Shown: one piece after another, positions 17,888-26,899 of the stretch | Position numbering within the stretch: position 1 is the stretch's first letter | Layout of the letters: every line of letters starts with the position of its first letter | Assembly: GCF_038004425.1 (NCBI RefSeq) | Contig: NZ_JBBORC010000001.1 | Span: 3,139,001-3,203,000, forward strand | Reading direction: 5' to 3' | From: Solibacillus sp. FSL W7-1464 | GTDB taxonomy: Bacteria > Bacillota > Bacilli > Bacillales_A > Planococcaceae | Length of the DNA: 64,000 nt | Made by a program: the position numbers and the translations under genes | Notes under the pieces: generated by a model | Databases searched by the model: none | What the model was told of the DNA's origin: nothing | What the model saw: only the letters and a program-made list of their open reading frames with translations

Positions 17888-18679
17888 TTATCCACGTAAC
17901 ATATTACGGCCACCGTTTACCGGAATAATTTGACCATTAATGAAGCCTGATGCATCTGATGCTAAAAATACCATTACTGGTGCCATGTCACGATCTACAT
18001 CGCCCATTTCACCACGGAAAGGTACTTTCAGACGTTCAGCTTCTAAAAACTTTGCACGGGCTTCATCAGTTAAGTTGTTTAAATAGTGCTCGTACATTGG
18101 TGTTTTCATCGTTGGGTTCACACAGTTTGCACGGATATCGTATTTCAATGCCCATTCGTATGCAATTGTGCGTGTCCAAGAATATACAGCACCTTTTGAA
18201 GCAGAATATAATGCACCACCTGGCATACCTGTTGAAGCTGTATCAGAAGAGAAGTTGATGATATTCCCTTCTCCCTCTTGCTCCTTGAAAATATTGCACG
18301 CTGCTTGGTTTGTATAAATTGTACCGTTAATGTTTACGCCTAATTGGAACGCTAAATCCTCTGGCGTATATTCTTCAGCAGGTTTTAATTTTTCAACACC
18401 TGCAATATGTGCTAAAACGTCTAAACCGCCCATATCTTTTGCGGCTTGTTCAAATACAGAGAATACTTCTTCTTGATTCGCGATATTACAACGATAAAAT
18501 GTTGCTTTCCCCGCTACACCAGCTTCTGCATTTACATCATTTACTGTTTGTTGACCCATTTCTTCATTAATATCTAGAACTGCTACTGTTGCACCTTCAC
18601 GTACATAAGCACGAACAGTACCTGCAGCGATACCACTTGCGCCACCAGTCACGATAATGCGTTTATCTTTTAATTGCAT
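17888..18679 (-). CDS. Short-chain dehydrogenase/reductase (SDR)
   Basis: A 263-residue classical SDR with a Rossmann fold. The cofactor motif TGGASGIAAGT is at 12-22, with acidic VLDINEE after strand 2, which suggests NAD(H). Later motifs are the AHIAGVEKL structural motif, the catalytic Ser in NFSSDTAS and the catalytic YSASK near 160. The C-terminal GQIIPVNGGRNM is typical. I choose ATG 18679 because GGAG lies 8 bp before it; the in-frame GTG at 18688 overlaps that site. A TetR gene lies upstream on the same strand. The substrate is unknown; a secondary alcohol or 3-hydroxyacyl compound is possible. Confidence 0.87.
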   Translation of the reverse strand: MQLKDKRIIVTGGASGIAAGTVRAYVREGATVAVLDINEEMGQQTVNDVNAEAGVAGKATFYRCNIANQEEVFSVFEQAAKDMGGLDVLAHIAGVEKLKPAEEYTPEDLAFQLGVNINGTIYTNQAACNIFKEQEGEGNIINFSSDTASTGMPGGALYSASKGAVYSWTRTIAYEWALKYDIRANCVNPTMKTPMYEHYLNNLTDEARAKFLEAERLKVPFRGEMGDVDRDMAPVMVFLASDASGFINGQIIPVNGGRNMLRG

Positions 18680-18749
18680 ATCAAACACTCCTTCAATTTG
18701 TCATTAACTATAGTATAAGATGTGCTACATATGATAAACGATTCCGACT

Positions 18750-18770
18750 TTACGCTAAGTGTTACGCTAA
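18750..18770 (-). promoter_or_regulatory. Direct repeat, possible TetR operator
   Basis: TTACGCTAA occurs twice, 12 bp apart, between the TetR stop and the SDR start. This is a plausible operator for the adjacent TetR protein; it is an inference. Confidence 0.4.
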
Positions 18771-18792
18771 AGGAAACAATTTAAACCATTTG

Positions 18793-19365
18793 TTACCTAC
18801 CTTGCTCATCATAATTTTGAAAAATAGGAAGTGTCCATCGCTCATAGTAGGATGCCATCAGCTTTGGTGGAATCAGCATACCATCTTTCATCCATTTCAC
18901 GAGTAGCATTGTATGTGATGACGCATAGAAGTAAGTCATATATTCATGCTCTAAGTCAGATAGCTTTAACGGTTTTAATTTATTCGATATGATTTCACCC
19001 GAATGCTTTAATACAAATTCATAAAAAGAATTTTGCCCTGTAAATGCACTAATGCGTTCATAAAATTTGCGTTCCTTGTAAAATTGCTGATATTGCCACT
19101 CCAGAATCATTCCTGATGGTAAGTCCATATTTATATATAGCTCTCGCAACTTCTCCATCGGTGCAATAATGTCTTTAATTAATATTTGCTCAACGATATC
19201 GTTTTTATCTTTAAAGTATTTATAAAACGTCTTTCGTGAAACTTGTGCGGCCTCGCAAATTTCAGCAACCGTAAGCTTCGTAAAATCCTTATCCATGACA
19301 AGCTTATGAAAACTACGCATAATTTTAAGCGCTGTTTCGTGCAAAACTTTTTCTTTTTCCACCAT
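18793..19365 (-). CDS. TetR-family regulator
   Basis: A 190-residue protein. The N-terminal DNA-binding domain (about 8-55) shows FTKLTVAEICEAAQVSRKTF followed by YKYFKDKNDIVEQIL, the standard TetR helix-turn-helix. The C-terminal helical domain (HEYMTYFYASSHTMLLVKWM) resembles the TetR_C_8 group. The ATG lies at 19365. It is probably the regulator of the SDR gene just downstream, where a direct repeat is present. Confidence 0.87.
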   Translation of the reverse strand: MVEKEKVLHETALKIMRSFHKLVMDKDFTKLTVAEICEAAQVSRKTFYKYFKDKNDIVEQILIKDIIAPMEKLRELYINMDLPSGMILEWQYQQFYKERKFYERISAFTGQNSFYEFVLKHSGEIISNKLKPLKLSDLEHEYMTYFYASSHTMLLVKWMKDGMLIPPKLMASYYERWTLPIFQNYDEQGR

Positions 19366-19443
19366 GCATGCACCACTCTTCTTAGTTCAAGATTATAAAT
19401 TTAAAGGAATTTATTAATATCAATTATACTATATATAACATAA

Positions 19444-19635
19444 GTATCAGGCACTCACACTAGTTATAATAGTCAAGATAAAGAAGTTCATCGCACTGCC
19501 TATACAGTTTCAGCGTGTAGAATTTCTGAAATCAGTAGTAAAAATAGACTTGATACGGCTGTCGACTACACTGTAATTTATCCACAAGAATATGATGGCT
19601 GTGCACATTGCTACAAAGAAAAACATCGAAAATAA
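19444..19635 (+). pseudogene. Coding remnant ending in CAHCYKEKH
   Basis: A 63-codon frame without a start or ribosome site reads as plausible protein (YNSQDKEVHRTAYTVSACRI, then a CxxC pair) and stops at 19633-19635, immediately before a strong terminator. It looks like the 3' end of a lost gene. The family is not recognised. The rest of the 19366-19732 gap holds nothing else visible. Confidence 0.4.
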
Positions 19636-19636
19636 A

Positions 19637-19680
19637 ATGAAGGTAGTGAAGTCTGTATGGCTTCTCTACCTTCATTTCTT
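19637..19680. terminator. Intrinsic terminator
   Basis: AATGAAGGTAG-TGAAG / GCTTC-CTACCTTCATT stem lies between the remnant and the convergent minus-strand gene. Confidence 0.82.
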
Positions 19681-19732
19681 GTTAGCATAGTTTAATTAAA
19701 AATAATTATCTGAGTACCTAGCACTTTTTAAA

Positions 19733-21190
19733 TTAAAAAGGTGGATTAAACTTCAACATTTCTCTAAACTCATCAACGTTTGGTAGCTCACTTACTACCA
19801 ATTCGATTCCAACAAGCTTTGCAACCGGCATTAAAATACGACATACTTCTGCTGATACGAATATTTTACTAGGAAGAACCGCTAAATCCTTTAACATATT
19901 CCAAAACAACAATTGCTGAACAAACGAATGTTTCCGAAATGGAACAATTTCATGGTGAATAACTTCTCCAGTAGTATGATTAACTATTATATTTATAAGA
20001 GGATACAGTGGACGTTCCTCCTCCCCGTCTACTGCATAAGGCATATAAAAATAATCAAATTCTATTTCTAGTGGACTCTTTTGCTTCTTTTTTATTTTTG
20101 CAACTTCTAAATCATTTACATCAATCTCGAGCACCCAATCTTCAATTCGTTCCATTTCAATAATGCCTAACAAATCCACTTCGCCATCATTTTGCACTTC
20201 AAATAGAGGATAGCCATACATTGGCACCATCGGATATTCCCAGCCACTCATCCGCATTTTGGTTACTTGAATCATCAGTTCTATTAACTCAATCATCGTT
20301 TCTACTTCATCATAATCCGGCTGCATCGGAACAAATCCAGGTTCAAATGTTTTGAAAGCAATCCAGTTTTTCTTCCCGCGGAACGATAAGCCATGTTCTT
20401 TAATTAGTTCATAATCTTCTTTATCAAGTTCATCTCGGTCAACATAATTCACCGTTAATGCACTCATATCAATTGAAAAATCATCCGATAAAGCTTCACC
20501 GTTAATAATTTTCTCTAATGATTGATAACCAAAGGCTTCATCATACATCATTAATCCATATTCCTGGCCACCAGCTCCCATAACAGAAATAAAGTACTTC
20601 ATATCATTTAACTGAACCGCAATAATATCTTCATTATTAAAATACTGCCAAGGCTTCAGTTTTTTAAACTCGTCTGCTACCTCGAATAATGTTAAGTAAT
20701 CCGGAAATAAATTGTCCATTAAACCTTTCTCAATTTCAGAAAATAAACTTCTATCTAACTCCATTTCCAGTTGCAGTACTTTATTTAACGCATCAATATC
20801 AATATTTTTTCGTTTTGAAAATAAATCCCCTTGTCCATCTATGATACAAGCTTCTACATCTTCAATTTCAATTACTTTTTCTAATGTAAGCTTTAGTTTT
20901 ATTCCGGCTTCAGTCATATAATCCATTCCATCATCAATCTTTACAAACCATTCTCCAACCGTTTCTTCCAAGCTTTCAAATTCATCATAACTCTCACTAT
21001 AGAGTGGAATCACTTGATGCGATTTTTTTCCCTTTACTTGAAAAAATTCAAAAAACACATCGCTTTCATCTTCTATCGAGAATGCCGTTGATATAACTGT
21101 ATCCAAATCAAAAAGGCTCATACTTTCAGATACTTGAACAATACGATAAATAGTAGGATTTTTTATACTTTGAATTCGAATTTGGTGCAC
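19733..21190 (-). CDS. pRiA4b ORF-3-like domain protein of unknown function
   Basis: A 485-residue acidic cytoplasmic protein. Residues 1-100 resemble the plasmid pRiA4b ORF-3 domain (IRIQSIKNPTIYRIVQVSES, SLFDLDTVISTAFS). The centre (about 200-300) holds ISVMGAGGQEYGLMMYDEAFG. The C-terminal part (about 395-485) holds NIIVNHTTGEVIHHEIVPF and PSKIFVSAEVCRILMPV, as in DUF6930/DUF7309-type proteins. No catalytic motif is obvious. The ATG at 21190 is taken without a strong ribosome site. Function unknown. Confidence 0.65.
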   Translation of the reverse strand: MHQIRIQSIKNPTIYRIVQVSESMSLFDLDTVISTAFSIEDESDVFFEFFQVKGKKSHQVIPLYSESYDEFESLEETVGEWFVKIDDGMDYMTEAGIKLKLTLEKVIEIEDVEACIIDGQGDLFSKRKNIDIDALNKVLQLEMELDRSLFSEIEKGLMDNLFPDYLTLFEVADEFKKLKPWQYFNNEDIIAVQLNDMKYFISVMGAGGQEYGLMMYDEAFGYQSLEKIINGEALSDDFSIDMSALTVNYVDRDELDKEDYELIKEHGLSFRGKKNWIAFKTFEPGFVPMQPDYDEVETMIELIELMIQVTKMRMSGWEYPMVPMYGYPLFEVQNDGEVDLLGIIEMERIEDWVLEIDVNDLEVAKIKKKQKSPLEIEFDYFYMPYAVDGEEERPLYPLINIIVNHTTGEVIHHEIVPFRKHSFVQQLLFWNMLKDLAVLPSKIFVSAEVCRILMPVAKLVGIELVVSELPNVDEFREMLKFNPPF

Positions 21191-21334
21191 ATTAACGCCT
21201 CCGATAATTAATTTAATAGAATTTACTTAATTATCCTGTAAAATTCATATTTTTACACTATTTTATAAAACTTTCTTATGATTTATAAGTTTAATAGAAT
21301 AAAAAACTTTTCAATTTATAATCCCTGTTTATAA

Positions 21335-21529
21335 TTACTGATAATTAAACTCTAACCGCACCATATCCCGACACTGTATGCCATTTTCAAAAATCGGTTC
21401 ATCATAATTGTCGACAAAATAGTCATGAATGATTTCTTTTAATCGAAAGCCGCATTTTTGATAAAGAGCAAGCTGCTGAATACTCGAGTTCCCTAATTGG
21501 TGATTTAAACTTTTCTTGTAAGAGACCAC
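21335..21529 (-). pseudogene. C-terminal remnant of a YvbK-like GNAT acetyltransferase
   Basis: About 50 codons encode the end of a GNAT protein: GNSSIQQLALYQKCGFRLKE, then HDYFVDNYDEPIFENGIQC and DMVRLEF. The ATG at 21529 is not native. The N-terminal part is replaced by the end of the neighbouring 216-codon frame, which suggests a deletion that fused two genes out of frame. Confidence 0.72.
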
Positions 21530-22073
21530 GATAAGGGAGTAACGTCATTTCCTCTGGAATGGTCTCCATTTCCCGAATAATAACAGTAAGGAACGTTTTA
21601 TTATTTTCTACTTTATCGAAAGTAACGTTATGATGACTTTTTCCATCAACATTGATCTGCCATCCATAAGGGATGATTTTAGGCTGTCCATCTACTTTGA
21701 TATGGAGTTGTAGGTCGCCATCTTTTAATTGTGTATCATAAATGGTGTACAAATGGCCTAAATAGTTGAAGCTAGTTTTTTCGTTTCTTTTAAAAGTAAA
21801 TGGCTCGGTGTAAGTGAGTAGTTGAACAAAGTAGCTTTCAATTTCAAAAAACGTTGGGTCAGTTTCGATGGGCAATGTAAAATGCGTAATTTTCTCTCCG
21901 AGTACTTCTGTATCTTGATGGTATGTGCTGACAAGCGGATAAATCGGTTTGATATTTTCACTTTCTTTTATTTCAAAAGTTGTTACCACTTCGTTTCTAT
22001 TGTTACGGATGAGTATAGAAATAAGTGAGTTCCAGCCGAGATCAAATACAAAATATGGAAACGTATGATACAC
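21423..22073 (-). CDS. Unknown protein with scrambled 3' end
   Basis: A 216-codon frame. Residues 1-185 look like genuine protein (MYHTFPYFVFDLGWNSLISI, LGHLYTIYDTQLKDGDLQLH, a beta-rich pattern). The last about 25 residues (SAACSLSKMRLSIKRNHS) are an out-of-frame reading of the GNAT remnant. The gene probably lost its own end by deletion. No family is recognised. Confidence 0.5.
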   Translation of the reverse strand: MYHTFPYFVFDLGWNSLISILIRNNRNEVVTTFEIKESENIKPIYPLVSTYHQDTEVLGEKITHFTLPIETDPTFFEIESYFVQLLTYTEPFTFKRNEKTSFNYLGHLYTIYDTQLKDGDLQLHIKVDGQPKIIPYGWQINVDGKSHHNVTFDKVENNKTFLTVIIREMETIPEEMTLLPYRGLLQEKFKSPIRELEYSAACSLSKMRLSIKRNHS

Positions 22074-22206
22074 TTAGGTTAACTAAATTCGCTGTATAAA
22101 CACTGATGCTTCTTCAACTAAAGGGGCAGGATTGATCAAAAAGAAGTTAATAGATATTCATTCACTGTAAAATAAAATAAAGATTGTTTATATTTTGGGG
22201 GAATAA

Positions 22207-22851
22207 ATGATAAATTTTTTTAATGAGATTCGTAGACCAATAAAAATATTGCTATCAAGAAAATTATTATATTCTGCTTCAATATTTATCATAGGGGTTA
22301 TTTTAGGCGTAATTTCCAAGGTGCTTGATACAACTCCAAGTAATTATTTACCCTATTTTCTTGAAATATTAGATATAGGAAACTTTTTTTCTCGCATGGG
22401 AGTTTGGATTTTCCTTGCGGTAGTTATATCTGTGTATAGTAAATCACCTATTTGGTCTGCTATAAATGTATTTTTGTTTTTTGTAGGCATGGTTAGTAGC
22501 TATTATCTATACACAGTTCTGGTAGCTGGTTTTTTCCCTAAATCTTATATGATGATTTGGATTATAATGACTTGTATTTCGCCACTTTTTGCTTTTGTAT
22601 GTTGGTATGCAAAAGGGAAAGGTATATTTGCTATGTCTATTTCATCAATTATATTTATGTTTATTTCAAGACAGACTTTCGGGTTTGGAGTTTGGTATTT
22701 TTACATTAAATATAATCTAGAATTGTTACTCTGGATAGCGATCATATTTGTTTTGTATCAGTCTCCAAAACAAATAATAAAGGTGGTTGCTATTGGATTG
22801 ATTCTTCGCTTTCTTACTGCTGAAATAAATTTGTTCTGGGGAATGTTGTAG
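22207..22851 (+). CDS. DUF6518-like membrane protein
   Basis: A 214-residue protein with about six to seven transmembrane segments (near 22-40, 64-80, 85-108, 115-133, 140-158, 167-185 and 190-207). Features are ILGVISKVLDT after helix 1 and ANVFLFFVGMVSSYYLY-like aromatic helices. TTGGGGG lies before ATG 22207. The gene is AT-rich, like the surrounding accessory region. Function unknown; the family name is a moderate-confidence recollection. Confidence 0.6.
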   Translation: MINFFNEIRRPIKILLSRKLLYSASIFIIGVILGVISKVLDTTPSNYLPYFLEILDIGNFFSRMGVWIFLAVVISVYSKSPIWSAINVFLFFVGMVSSYYLYTVLVAGFFPKSYMMIWIIMTCISPLFAFVCWYAKGKGIFAMSISSIIFMFISRQTFGFGVWYFYIKYNLELLLWIAIIFVLYQSPKQIIKVVAIGLILRFLTAEINLFWGML

Positions 22852-22937
22852 TTTTCTATCTACACTTTTTTTACATATCAAAGAATGTGGAAGTTCATAC
22901 TTAAAGTAACGGGGGCTTTAGTTAAACAAGACATTAT

Positions 22938-22978
22938 AAAAAAACAGAACTTCCAATCTCTGGAGGTTCTGTTTTTTT
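22938..22978. terminator. Bidirectional intrinsic terminator
   Basis: AAAAAAACAGAAC-TCC / GGA-GTTCTGTTTTTTT. Just upstream, 22903-22935 carries GTAACGGGGGCTTTAGTT, which looks like a Bacillus-type intergenic repeat. Confidence 0.85.
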
Positions 22979-23031
22979 AAATCTTAAACAACAATAAGCT
23001 TTAACAAAGCCAATTAATAAACAACCCCTTT

Positions 23032-23085
23032 TCATGCGAGAACTAATAAAACGACTGTTATCATTAAAATTGAAGCTTTTTTCAT
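23032..23085 (-). CDS. Possible 17-residue hydrophobic peptide
   Basis: ATG 23085 is preceded by GGGGGTG at good spacing and encodes MKKASILMITVVLLVLA, then TGA. The strong ribosome site and the signal-peptide-like composition suggest either a tiny membrane peptide or the start of a decayed lipoprotein or secreted gene. The rest of the 22979-23265 gap is AT-rich and holds a repeat. Confidence 0.35.
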   Translation of the reverse strand: MKKASILMITVVLLVLA

Positions 23086-23178
23086 TTTACACCCCCAATA
23101 TTTAAATTCAATGTAAGAATACTTTTTAACAATATCTCCTAAATTGTAAACTAGATAACTAGGTTGTGTTCAATTATA

Positions 23179-23230
23179 GGGCCATTTAACGGAACAGGGC
23201 CCTTCCTTATTCAAGGAAAACGCCTGATTT
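23179..23230. repeat. Palindromic intergenic repeat, divergent copy D
   Basis: GGGCCATTTAACGG followed by a hairpin CCTTCCTTATTCAAGGA. The layout is like copies B and C near 24562 and 26475. Confidence 0.45.
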
Positions 23231-23265
23231 TTTAACAAATTAATTTTAGTTACTTCAAATTAAAA

Positions 23266-24450
23266 TTAATCATCCTCATTAACATCAAACAAATAGGAAC
23301 GATGATGATAATGCATGCTAAAAATAAAGCCGAGCGCAAGTGCGTTACCCATTAATGAACTACCTCCATAACTAATTAACGGCAATGGGATACCTGTAAT
23401 CGGTAGTAATTGAATTGTCATACCGATGTTTTCAAAGACATGGAATGTAATCATTGCGATAATCCCTGTGCAAATATATGTACTGTATGGATCTTTAATT
23501 TTCATCGCAATTTTAATCATATGGTACATTAACAAAAAGTACATACAAATGACAAAACTTGCTCCAATAAATCCCCACTCTTCACCAATAACTGTAAAAA
23601 TGAAATCTGTATGATTTTCAACTACATATACTTCACGATTTAAATAACCTTTACCAAATATTTCACCTGAACCAATTGAATTTAGTGAAGATATTAATTG
23701 AAAACCTTCATCGGAAGCGTAGGTATAAGGATCAAACCATGAAAATATACGTCCCAATTTATAAGGCTCAATGCCAAAATTATCTTTCAAAAAATCTTGC
23801 ATATTAAAAACCATCCATATAACAAAACTTCCAGCTGCTATTCCTACGGTTACTAATGGTGTTATTATCAACCATGAAATTCCGGACACGAGTATTAAAG
23901 CAATTGTAATAGCGATAAAAACAAGTGCTGAACCTAAATCAGGTTGATTAAATACAAGTAAGAATGGCACAACCAGTAAGCCTAATATTTTAATTAATAA
24001 ATAAAAATCAGTTTTTAATGTACGTAAATAATGTTTTTCATTATGCAAACTGATTGTTTTGGCACAAGCCAATATGTAAAAAGTTTTCATGAATTCAGAT
24101 GGTTGAATATTTCCTAAAGGGGTATGATACCAACTTTTTGCTCCATTGATGATTTCACCAATTTGTCCTTTTCCTTCTGGCATAAATATTAAAGTGACGA
24201 GTAATAGAATGCCAATGCCATATAAATACCAAGTAATTTTTTTATATTGTTCAATATCGAAATACATGACACAGAGTATTATAAACCCTAAAATTCCATA
24301 ATAGATTACTTGCCTGGGTATAAAATTGATACCTGTATAACTGGTTGTTTGTGCAGAAGAAATAGCTAATAAACTAATACAGAAAAAGATGAATATAATC
24401 ACAACTAATATCCAATCGATTTTCTTCATGATTTGACTTTTTTCATTCAC
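23266..24450 (-). CDS. SEDS-family peptidoglycan polymerase (RodA/FtsW type)
   Basis: A 394-residue protein with about ten transmembrane helices. SEDS hallmarks are IQPSEFMKTFYILACAK near 110, FNQPDLGSALVF near 165 with the catalytic Asp region, HTDFIFTVIGEEWGFIG near 275, and GIPLPLISYGGSSLMGN near 350. These proteins polymerise glycan strands with a partner class B penicillin-binding protein. No partner gene is adjacent, so whether it serves elongation, division or sporulation is not clear. The start is GTG 24450, with AAAGGAA about 9 bp upstream. Confidence 0.9.
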   Translation of the reverse strand: MNEKSQIMKKIDWILVVIIFIFFCISLLAISSAQTTSYTGINFIPRQVIYYGILGFIILCVMYFDIEQYKKITWYLYGIGILLLVTLIFMPEGKGQIGEIINGAKSWYHTPLGNIQPSEFMKTFYILACAKTISLHNEKHYLRTLKTDFYLLIKILGLLVVPFLLVFNQPDLGSALVFIAITIALILVSGISWLIITPLVTVGIAAGSFVIWMVFNMQDFLKDNFGIEPYKLGRIFSWFDPYTYASDEGFQLISSLNSIGSGEIFGKGYLNREVYVVENHTDFIFTVIGEEWGFIGASFVICMYFLLMYHMIKIAMKIKDPYSTYICTGIIAMITFHVFENIGMTIQLLPITGIPLPLISYGGSSLMGNALALGFIFSMHYHHRSYLFDVNEDD

Positions 24451-24561
24451 AAGTTCACATTCCTTTCGGTAAATGTATTATAGATAACGAATACGTTTAC
24501 AAAAAAAGTTCTAATAGTATCAACAAATCCCAAAAAGAAGATTATTCAACAATATCAATAT

Positions 24562-24607
24562 GGCCCTATAACGGAAAACGCGATTTTCTTATTGAAGAAT
24601 CGCGCCC
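24562..24607. repeat. Palindromic intergenic repeat, copy B
   Basis: GGCCCTATAACGG, then the stem-loop CGCGATTTTC TTATT GAAGAATCGCG (24579-24604), followed by CCC and a T-run. It could also end transcription on the plus strand. Confidence 0.75.
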
Positions 24608-24683
24608 TTTTTTCAAGATGAAAAGTTGAAAAGAGATTTAAACATTTATCAAAATAATTAAAGACTATGAGTTCCTATTTAAT

Positions 24684-25733
24684 TTAGTTTTTTATTTTAA
24701 TAAACGATTCCTCTCCATTCTTTAATAGGAATTGAATCGTATATTTGTCACTTTGTATTACCTCTTTCGTATCCGTTAAAGCTAAGTAATCTTGTACAGC
24801 TAATTCAATTTTTTCTATTATTCCTTCCGAAGGTGGTTGTTCAAAATCCGTTTTGATTGAAACATAGGAGTGTCCTTTCCTTACCTTATAGGAGAGCCCA
24901 GTCACTTGATAAGTGGATTTCCCAGCCATTGCATTATATATATCAGATGAAATATAACCCCAACGGTTATCTTGTAGGCGATGTTTTAAATTAAAAGTAC
25001 TTACTTTAATATCCTTAATATTTATATCCTGTGCTTCTATTTCTTTTTCGATATCCTTAACAATTTCATTGGACTCATCGACATGGTCAGGCATATCAAT
25101 TAAAACAATATTGGAAAACCATGTTTCTTGTAACCCAGCTAATTCATAATCTGCTTCCTTGGCATATCCATAGGCTGAGAATACTTCTTTCACTATCTCG
25201 CGTACTTTTTCGTATGTGTCATCCTCTTCAGTCTTTGGAGGAATTTGTTCTTCAGTTCCTTCAGAAATTATTAATTCATACTGGTCATAACCATTTTCAT
25301 ATAGAAAATTTGTTACCTTTGGTTCGAGATTTTCTGTTGCCTGTTTTAATGTAGAATCTTTCAATATAAGCGATATTTCTATCGTATATGGCGATGGCTT
25401 GATTCCTACTGAATTAAAAGAGTATCCTTCCCTTTCGACTAATTCTGCAAGTTGGGATGTTAAATCTGGATTATACTGACCATTTGAATAACTTGGAGTA
25501 ATAGAAATTGGTAATATTCTCTCCGCTACCCTCGCCATTGTGGGTGAATAAAACGGTGAAGTAATGATAAATAGCATACAAACCGCAACAACAATCCCAA
25601 AATACCGTTTTCTATTATGCTTTTCACGTTTATTTATATTCTGCAAAATCTTATATTTAAGTTGATTTTTGGATTTCTCCGTTATCTTTAATTCTTCTTC
25701 GAGTTCACTAAATTGTTCATCTGTAAATTTCAC
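24684..25733 (-). CDS. Anti-sigma-like membrane protein (DUF4030/DUF4179 type)
   Basis: A 349-residue protein. Residues 1-45 are a cytoplasmic, charged anti-sigma-like region (FTDEQFSELEEEL). One transmembrane helix spans about 46-64 (FGIVVAVCMLFIITSPFY). A large extracytoplasmic part follows with repeated modules (VGIKPSPYTIEISLILKDS, DIKVSTFNLKHRLQ, SYVSIKTDFEQPPSEG). The start is GTG 25733, with GGGAGG 8 bp upstream, and it overlaps the sigma factor gene by 17 bp. It probably holds the sigma factor inactive at the membrane. Confidence 0.82.
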   Translation of the reverse strand: MKFTDEQFSELEEELKITEKSKNQLKYKILQNINKREKHNRKRYFGIVVAVCMLFIITSPFYSPTMARVAERILPISITPSYSNGQYNPDLTSQLAELVEREGYSFNSVGIKPSPYTIEISLILKDSTLKQATENLEPKVTNFLYENGYDQYELIISEGTEEQIPPKTEEDDTYEKVREIVKEVFSAYGYAKEADYELAGLQETWFSNIVLIDMPDHVDESNEIVKDIEKEIEAQDINIKDIKVSTFNLKHRLQDNRWGYISSDIYNAMAGKSTYQVTGLSYKVRKGHSYVSIKTDFEQPPSEGIIEKIELAVQDYLALTDTKEVIQSDKYTIQFLLKNGEESFIKIKN

Positions 25734-26235
25734 TGGTAAACCCTCCCTTTATCAACTCATTTTTCAGTTGAACTAACGCTCTTGTTAATGTCATTTTCAC
25801 TTTACTCTCAGACCAGTTTAAAATAAGAGCTGTTTCTGCAGTTGAAAATTCTTTTAACTTTCGCAAGATGATGACATGCCTGTATGTAGGCTTTAATTGT
25901 TGAATCGTTCTGTATAATTGTTCTGTTTGAAAATTCATTGCTGCGATTTGCTCGGGCATTGGCTTGTAATCTTTCTCTTCCATCGTTAAACCGAAAAAGT
26001 GCTGCAACGGATGTTTTTTTCGGAAATAGTCCTTGGTGACATTATGTGCGATGCTAAATAGCCATGTTTTCACAGAGGATTTTTGTTCAAATTGATGTTG
26101 GTGCTTATAGGCTTTTATAAATGTTTCCTGTGTTAAATCTTCTGCTTGTTGGTAGTCTCTCACGATTAATAGTATGTATGTTAATACCGATTCACCGTAT
26201 TGTTCAATCCATTTGGTCAACTCCTCTTGTTGCAA
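25717..26235 (-). CDS. ECF-type RNA polymerase sigma factor
   Basis: A 172-residue sigma-70 family protein. Region 2 (about 15-75) shows YGESVLTYILLIVRDYQQAE, LTQETFIKAY and the promoter-melting KTWLFSIAHNVTKDYFRK. Region 4 (about 110-160) shows LKPTYRHVIILRKLKEFS and the helix-turn-helix SESKVKMTLTRAL. The start is TTG 26235, with GGAGGGAG upstream. It is co-transcribed with a membrane anti-sigma-like protein. Such factors usually also read their own promoter; the stimulus is unknown. Confidence 0.9.
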   Translation of the reverse strand: MQQEELTKWIEQYGESVLTYILLIVRDYQQAEDLTQETFIKAYKHQHQFEQKSSVKTWLFSIAHNVTKDYFRKKHPLQHFFGLTMEEKDYKPMPEQIAAMNFQTEQLYRTIQQLKPTYRHVIILRKLKEFSTAETALILNWSESKVKMTLTRALVQLKNELIKGGFTSEIYR

Positions 26236-26474
26236 AGCTGCTCCCTCCTTTTCTATATACTTAGACGTAAATTAAACTAACTTCGTCACGATTTTTTTAA
26301 AACTAAAAATTAAAAACATAAAATTAAACTTCATTCCGGAATTTTTATGCAATTTAAAAAGCGCTTTCCGCACTTTCCTTTTAACAATCGCGCCCAATTG
26401 TGAGGGCCTTAGTGCTTTTTTTAAACGGTGGGGCATTCTTTTATAACACTCCCCCAAAAGATGTTATTCAATAT

Positions 26475-26520
26475 GGCCCTATAATAGAAAACACGATCTT
26501 CTTATTGAAGAATCGCGCCC
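26475..26520. repeat. Palindromic intergenic repeat, copy C
   Basis: GGCCCTATAATAG, then CACGATCTTC TTATT GAAGAATCGCG and CCC. It is nearly the same as copy B at 24562. Confidence 0.75.
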
Positions 26521-26732
26521 CATTGTTGAAGTTTGTTTTTTGTAATCCACAAATTTTCAGCATGAATAATGAAATTAGGTAGCTCAATAAGGCTATAAAT
26601 CTAACATCTTTAGCTTTATTTTGGAAACCTTTTTTTTAGAATACTTACATATATTCTCTTATTATCCAACTTCAGATTCAAATCCCCCGAAATATTAAAA
26701 CTTTTAACTAAAAACCAAACAGGATAAATAAA

Positions 26733-26776
26733 GAACCAACTGTTTGATCAATCTTTATTTCAATACAGTTGGTTTC
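26733..26776. terminator. Terminator-like hairpin
   Basis: GAACCAACTGT / ACAGTTGGTTTC stem with a CTTTCT tail. No intact gene ends at it. Confidence 0.55.
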
Positions 26777-26899
26777 TTTCTATAAAAAATCAGTGTTTGC
26801 TGTAGCTTTGTAATAAAATTTTAAATTACCTCGTAAATCTTTATTTTACGTGTCCTCGTTATGGTAAAATGTTGGTAATTTAATCAAGGAGGTTTTACA

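Larger units (their letters stand above)
26236..26899. other. Intergenic stretch with repeat and terminator
   Basis: About 660 bp between divergent genes. It holds the partial motif AATCGCGCCCAATTGT (26384-26398), palindromic repeat copy C (26475-26520) and a terminator-like hairpin (26733-26776). No gene was found. Confidence 0.6.
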
